NCBI RefSeq assembly: GCF_030409325.1
Contig: NZ_JAUFPR010000002.1
Coordinates: 2,294,001 to 2,358,000 of the forward strand
Reading direction: 5' to 3'
DNA from: Mucilaginibacter aquaedulcis
GTDB taxonomy: Bacteria > Bacteroidota > Bacteroidia > Sphingobacteriales > Sphingobacteriaceae
DNA: 64,000 bases
The notes under the pieces: model-generated
What the model was told of the DNA's origin: nothing
Databases searched by the model: none
Seen by the model: the letters and a program-made list of their open reading frames with translations, nothing else
Shown: piece by piece, positions 61,496-64,000 of the stretch
How positions within the stretch are numbered: the stretch's first letter is position 1
Layout of the letters: each line of letters starts with the position of its first letter
Made by a program: the position numbers and the translations under genes

Positions 61496-62398
61496 ATGAA
61501 AAACCTATTAAAAATTACAACGATATCCCTGTTTTCGCTTTACAGCCTTGACTCATACGGGCAAGTAAGCAAGATCATCAGTCAGCTTCACGACCCCAAT
61601 GATAAACATGTGATGGTAACCGCTCACCGCGGTGATTGGCGCGACGCACCCGAAAATTCATTAGAGGCTTATAAACGCGCCATTGAACTGGGTGTGGATG
61701 TTATTGAAATTGATTTGAATAAAACCAGCGATGGCGTAATTGTTATTATGCATGATGGCACCATTGACAGAACCACCAATGGAAAAGGAAAACCATCTGA
61801 CTATACATTAGCGGAGATCAAAAAATTTCATCTTAGAAACGGACTGGGCCGCGTTACCAGGCACACCATACCTACACTGGAAGAGGTAATGACCCTGGCT
61901 AAGGGCAAGGTGCTTGTTAATCTGGATAAAAGCTATCCTTATTACATTGAAGCATACGAGGTATTGAAAAAAACAGGCACACTAAACCAGGCCATTTTTA
62001 AAACTGAAGATACTTATCAAAATGTAAGGGCCAAATATGGAAAACTACTGGATAGCATTGTATTTATGCCGGTGGTTAATCTTGATAAACCTGAAGCGCG
62101 TCAAATAATAAACGAATATCAAAAGCAAATAAAACCCGTAGCATTTGAGCTTAATTTTCAGTCGGATACTTCAAGTATATTGGCCAAAAATGATTTCATT
62201 AACAAGAATGGTTCAAAAATATGGATCAACTCTTTATGGGCCAGCCTGAATGCGGGCCATGAAGACGATGTTGCCGTAGATGATGGCAATACCAAAGATA
62301 GCTGGGATTGGATCATTAACCATGGTGCCACAATGATGCAAACCGACAGAATAAGAGAGCTTTTGGCCTATCTGCGCAAACGATCATTACATCGATAA
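61496..62398 (+). CDS. Glycerophosphodiester phosphodiesterase family protein
   Basis: About 300 residues from ATG 61496 (a TTG three codons upstream also opens the frame). Signal peptide (MKNLLKITTISLFSLYSLDSY). The GDPD TIM-barrel signature is complete: VTAHRGDWRDAPENSLEAYK with catalytic His and Arg, GVDVIEIDLNKTSDG with Glu-x-Asp, and IVIMHDGTIDRTTNG with the second His. It hydrolyses glycerophosphodiesters to sn-glycerol 3-phosphate and an alcohol. It is exported. A terminator follows. Confidence 0.92.
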   Translation: MKNLLKITTISLFSLYSLDSYGQVSKIISQLHDPNDKHVMVTAHRGDWRDAPENSLEAYKRAIELGVDVIEIDLNKTSDGVIVIMHDGTIDRTTNGKGKPSDYTLAEIKKFHLRNGLGRVTRHTIPTLEEVMTLAKGKVLVNLDKSYPYYIEAYEVLKKTGTLNQAIFKTEDTYQNVRAKYGKLLDSIVFMPVVNLDKPEARQIINEYQKQIKPVAFELNFQSDTSSILAKNDFINKNGSKIWINSLWASLNAGHEDDVAVDDGNTKDSWDWIINHGATMMQTDRIRELLAYLRKRSLHR

Positions 62399-62411
62399 CC
62401 CAATCATTAAA

Positions 62412-62456
62412 ACAAAAAAGCCGGAGAAGTATTTTTGCAATACTTTCCGGCTTTAG
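62412..62456. terminator. Bidirectional terminator between convergent genes
   Basis: AAAGCCGG...AGTATT (62417-62433) pairs with AATACTTTCCGGCTTT (62439-62454) with a one-base bulge. Both sides carry A or T runs. It separates the phosphodiesterase gene from the convergent glycoside-hydrolase-like gene. Confidence 0.85.
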
Positions 62457-62480
62457 TATATATGTTAAATAGGGGTCGTC

Positions 62481-63995
62481 TTATAATCGGTTATTCGAAA
62501 AAGTTTGCGCTACTGTTTTCATGGTATACTGAGTGTAAGGTATAGCCCATCTTATTAAACCGTAGTTCTGTTCAACAGTACCCCTTTGTGGTTCATTGAA
62601 TAGCTCGTACACTAATACGGCTTTCACTTGTGGGTTTTGTTTCATCTTTTTAGAGAAGGCATATAAGAAATCGCTTTGTACCTGATCAATATCAGAAACT
62701 TTATCTGGTCTTTGTCCTACTTCGGTAAACCAGATCGGTTTATTAAATAAGCTTGCTACTTTTACTGAAATATCAGGTATTTTAATTCTTGCAGCAGTAG
62801 TTTCCATATCTGAGTACCAGTGATATGCTACGATATCAAACTTATTGCCGTATGCTTCCATGTATTGCAAGAAGTAGTAATGTAACCAGCTTGCATCGAT
62901 CATGGTTTTAGCGGTAGGTTGTGAAGATTTAATACCATCATCCAAACCTTTCATGTAAGCAGCTATAATTTTAAGTTTATTAGCGTCGTAATCAGTTGAT
63001 TTATCGCCATTACCGCTTTTGATACATTGAAGATCAAGCTCATTACCCAGCTCATAATATTTAAAATAAGCTGCGTTTTTGGCCGCCAATTTAGCACCTA
63101 AAACATTACCGGCAGCATATGAAGCGCTTTCAGTTGCACCCAAATTAAGGGTGGTAGTGTTAACCATTGGCAATATGGTAATTCCGTTTGCTGTTGCTGC
63201 ATTATATAGTGCAGTAAAAACCTTTTGGTTAGGAATTGATCCATCGGCGTTAAAGTTGATATTCTGGCGGAAACAGGTCATACCCATCTTTTTCAAAAGC
63301 GCGATCTGTTCTTCGGGGCTAACCGATGTATACGCCGGCACACCTAATGAGTGACCATTAACACCCAGCATAAACGAAGTATTATTTATGGGTGTTCCGG
63401 TATCAGGTGCAGACGGAGGGGTAACAACAGCATGAGGCTTGGCAAGCACAAAGTATTGATTTAATACACCTGCGGCTCCACTGGCATTTGCGCCTCCTAA
63501 AACCACTGTACCAGCAGGATAAACTTTGCTGTACAATGAATACTGCGTAACCTTTGAATCATTAAGGCCAATTACGGCTTTAAGCTTTTGCCAGCTTTTT
63601 AACCAGGTAGGCAATCCTGTAGCGCGGGGGTCAAACGCTACATAAACTGTTGATGATTGCGACAAACTAAAGGTAAGATAAGAGGCCATGGTGTTCCACT
63701 TATCGGCATTAGTTGTTTTGATCATGGGGAGGCTGGCTAATGAATCGGGCACCGATGTGATCGTATAAGTACGATCTGTGTAATACACCGTTCCTTTTGA
63801 AAGTGTAGAGATCTGATTGGCAGCTCCCGATGCTACCACCACATTACTAATTAAATTAACAGCAGGTGTACTGACTGCGTTAACCGCCAATGTGTTTGCT
63901 GTTGCAGTAACCGGCGTGATCTCTTTCTCTTTATTACAGGCATTTAATGACAAAGCAAGGGCTGTAATAGCTAATAGTTGTTTCGACTTAAGCAT
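62481..63995 (-). CDS. Secreted glycoside-hydrolase-like lipoprotein (clan GH-A type)
   Basis: A 504-residue lipoprotein (signal MLKSKQLLAITALALSLNAC, lipidated C20). Residues ~65-185 form a beta-rich domain with VYVAFDPRATGLPTWLKSW and VYPAGTVVLGG, a module also seen next to polysaccharide lyases in Bacteroidetes. Residues ~205-500 form a TIM barrel with the clan GH-A pair: acid/base E319 in YYELGNELDL and nucleophile E425 in IWFTEVGQRP. The family (GH5/GH39-like or the Asl1 group) and substrate are not determined. The start codon is 5 bases from the window end. Confidence 0.82.
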   Translation of the reverse strand: MLKSKQLLAITALALSLNACNKEKEITPVTATANTLAVNAVSTPAVNLISNVVVASGAANQISTLSKGTVYYTDRTYTITSVPDSLASLPMIKTTNADKWNTMASYLTFSLSQSSTVYVAFDPRATGLPTWLKSWQKLKAVIGLNDSKVTQYSLYSKVYPAGTVVLGGANASGAAGVLNQYFVLAKPHAVVTPPSAPDTGTPINNTSFMLGVNGHSLGVPAYTSVSPEEQIALLKKMGMTCFRQNINFNADGSIPNQKVFTALYNAATANGITILPMVNTTTLNLGATESASYAAGNVLGAKLAAKNAAYFKYYELGNELDLQCIKSGNGDKSTDYDANKLKIIAAYMKGLDDGIKSSQPTAKTMIDASWLHYYFLQYMEAYGNKFDIVAYHWYSDMETTAARIKIPDISVKVASLFNKPIWFTEVGQRPDKVSDIDQVQSDFLYAFSKKMKQNPQVKAVLVYELFNEPQRGTVEQNYGLIRWAIPYTQYTMKTVAQTFSNNRL

Positions 63996-64000
63996 AATTG

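Noticed and set aside
1..64000. CRISPR array, prophage or transposon
   Set aside because: I found no regularly spaced direct repeats with unique spacers, no integrase, transposase or phage structural gene.

Overview
This window reads as a chromosomal segment of a Bacteroidetes bacterium, most likely a Sphingobacteriaceae member close to Mucilaginibacter or Pedobacter. The evidence is mixed. Seen directly: Bacteroidetes-type promoters (TTTG, about 20 nt, TAnnTTTG) before rpsF and near tRNA-Phe, A-rich leaders with weak Shine-Dalgarno sequences, and many intergenic palindromes. Family-based: a carboxypeptidase-regulatory-domain outer-membrane receptor, LytS/LytTR signalling, a eukaryotic-type NADP isocitrate dehydrogenase and FtsX-type permeases of Bacteroidetes style. 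I see no prophage, transposase, CRISPR array or conjugation gene. The segment is ordinary core and semi-core chromosome, with most of its structure in repeats between genes.

Layout. 0-8 kb: an esterase fragment, a TPR protein, an Ada-type repair/regulator gene with a 2-oxoglutarate oxygenase, an acetyltransferase, an outer-membrane receptor, and an old-yellow-enzyme/OsmC pair. 8-18 kb: a PBP4-type DD-carboxypeptidase, two amino-acid permeases, a membrane pyrophosphatase, an MFS exporter, a MarC protein and an ArsR/SRPBCC pair with a self-operator. 18-23 kb: rsmB-like methyltransferase, a periplasmic-binding lipoprotein and guaA, overlapping one another and bracketed by inverted copies of a dispersed repeat. 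23-29 kb: a short-chain dehydrogenase, a long-form aromatic amino-acid hydroxylase, a flippase-like membrane protein, and the two-enzyme agmatine-to-putrescine pathway (aguB, aguA).

29-34 kb: two tandem LiaF-like membrane proteins, a DUF4288 protein, and a LytS-type kinase with a LytTR regulator. Together these look like a cell-envelope sensing module. They are followed by a membrane-anchored protein that resembles an NlpC/P60 hydrolase without its catalytic residues. 34-39 kb: a tyrosine/homogentisate degradation locus (hppD, hmgA, a fumarylacetoacetate-hydrolase-family enzyme, and a flavin-reductase-like protein) that could take the tyrosine made by the hydroxylase at 24 kb. 39-45 kb: YCII and AlkD-like proteins, a PAS histidine kinase with a single-domain response regulator, a very long perfect hairpin, manA and icd. 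45-52 kb: an outer-membrane protein, two highly acidic proteins, dnaX, the rpsF-rpsR-rplI operon, mtgA and small conserved proteins. 52-55 kb: a two-gene Fe-S oxidoreductase with a DUF2750 gene between its subunits, then tRNA-Phe. 55-64 kb: a 1218-residue fusion of an AraC-type membrane regulator to an FtsX/MacB-like permease, a nucleotide pyrophosphatase/phosphodiesterase, a glycerophosphodiester phosphodiesterase, and a secreted glycoside-hydrolase-like lipoprotein.

I found no complete, clearly undescribed system. The best candidates for follow-up are the AraC-FtsX fusion, the LiaF/LytSR module, the degenerate NlpC/P60 protein, the aromatic hydroxylase with an insertion and a long C-terminal extension, and several very long perfect hairpins.
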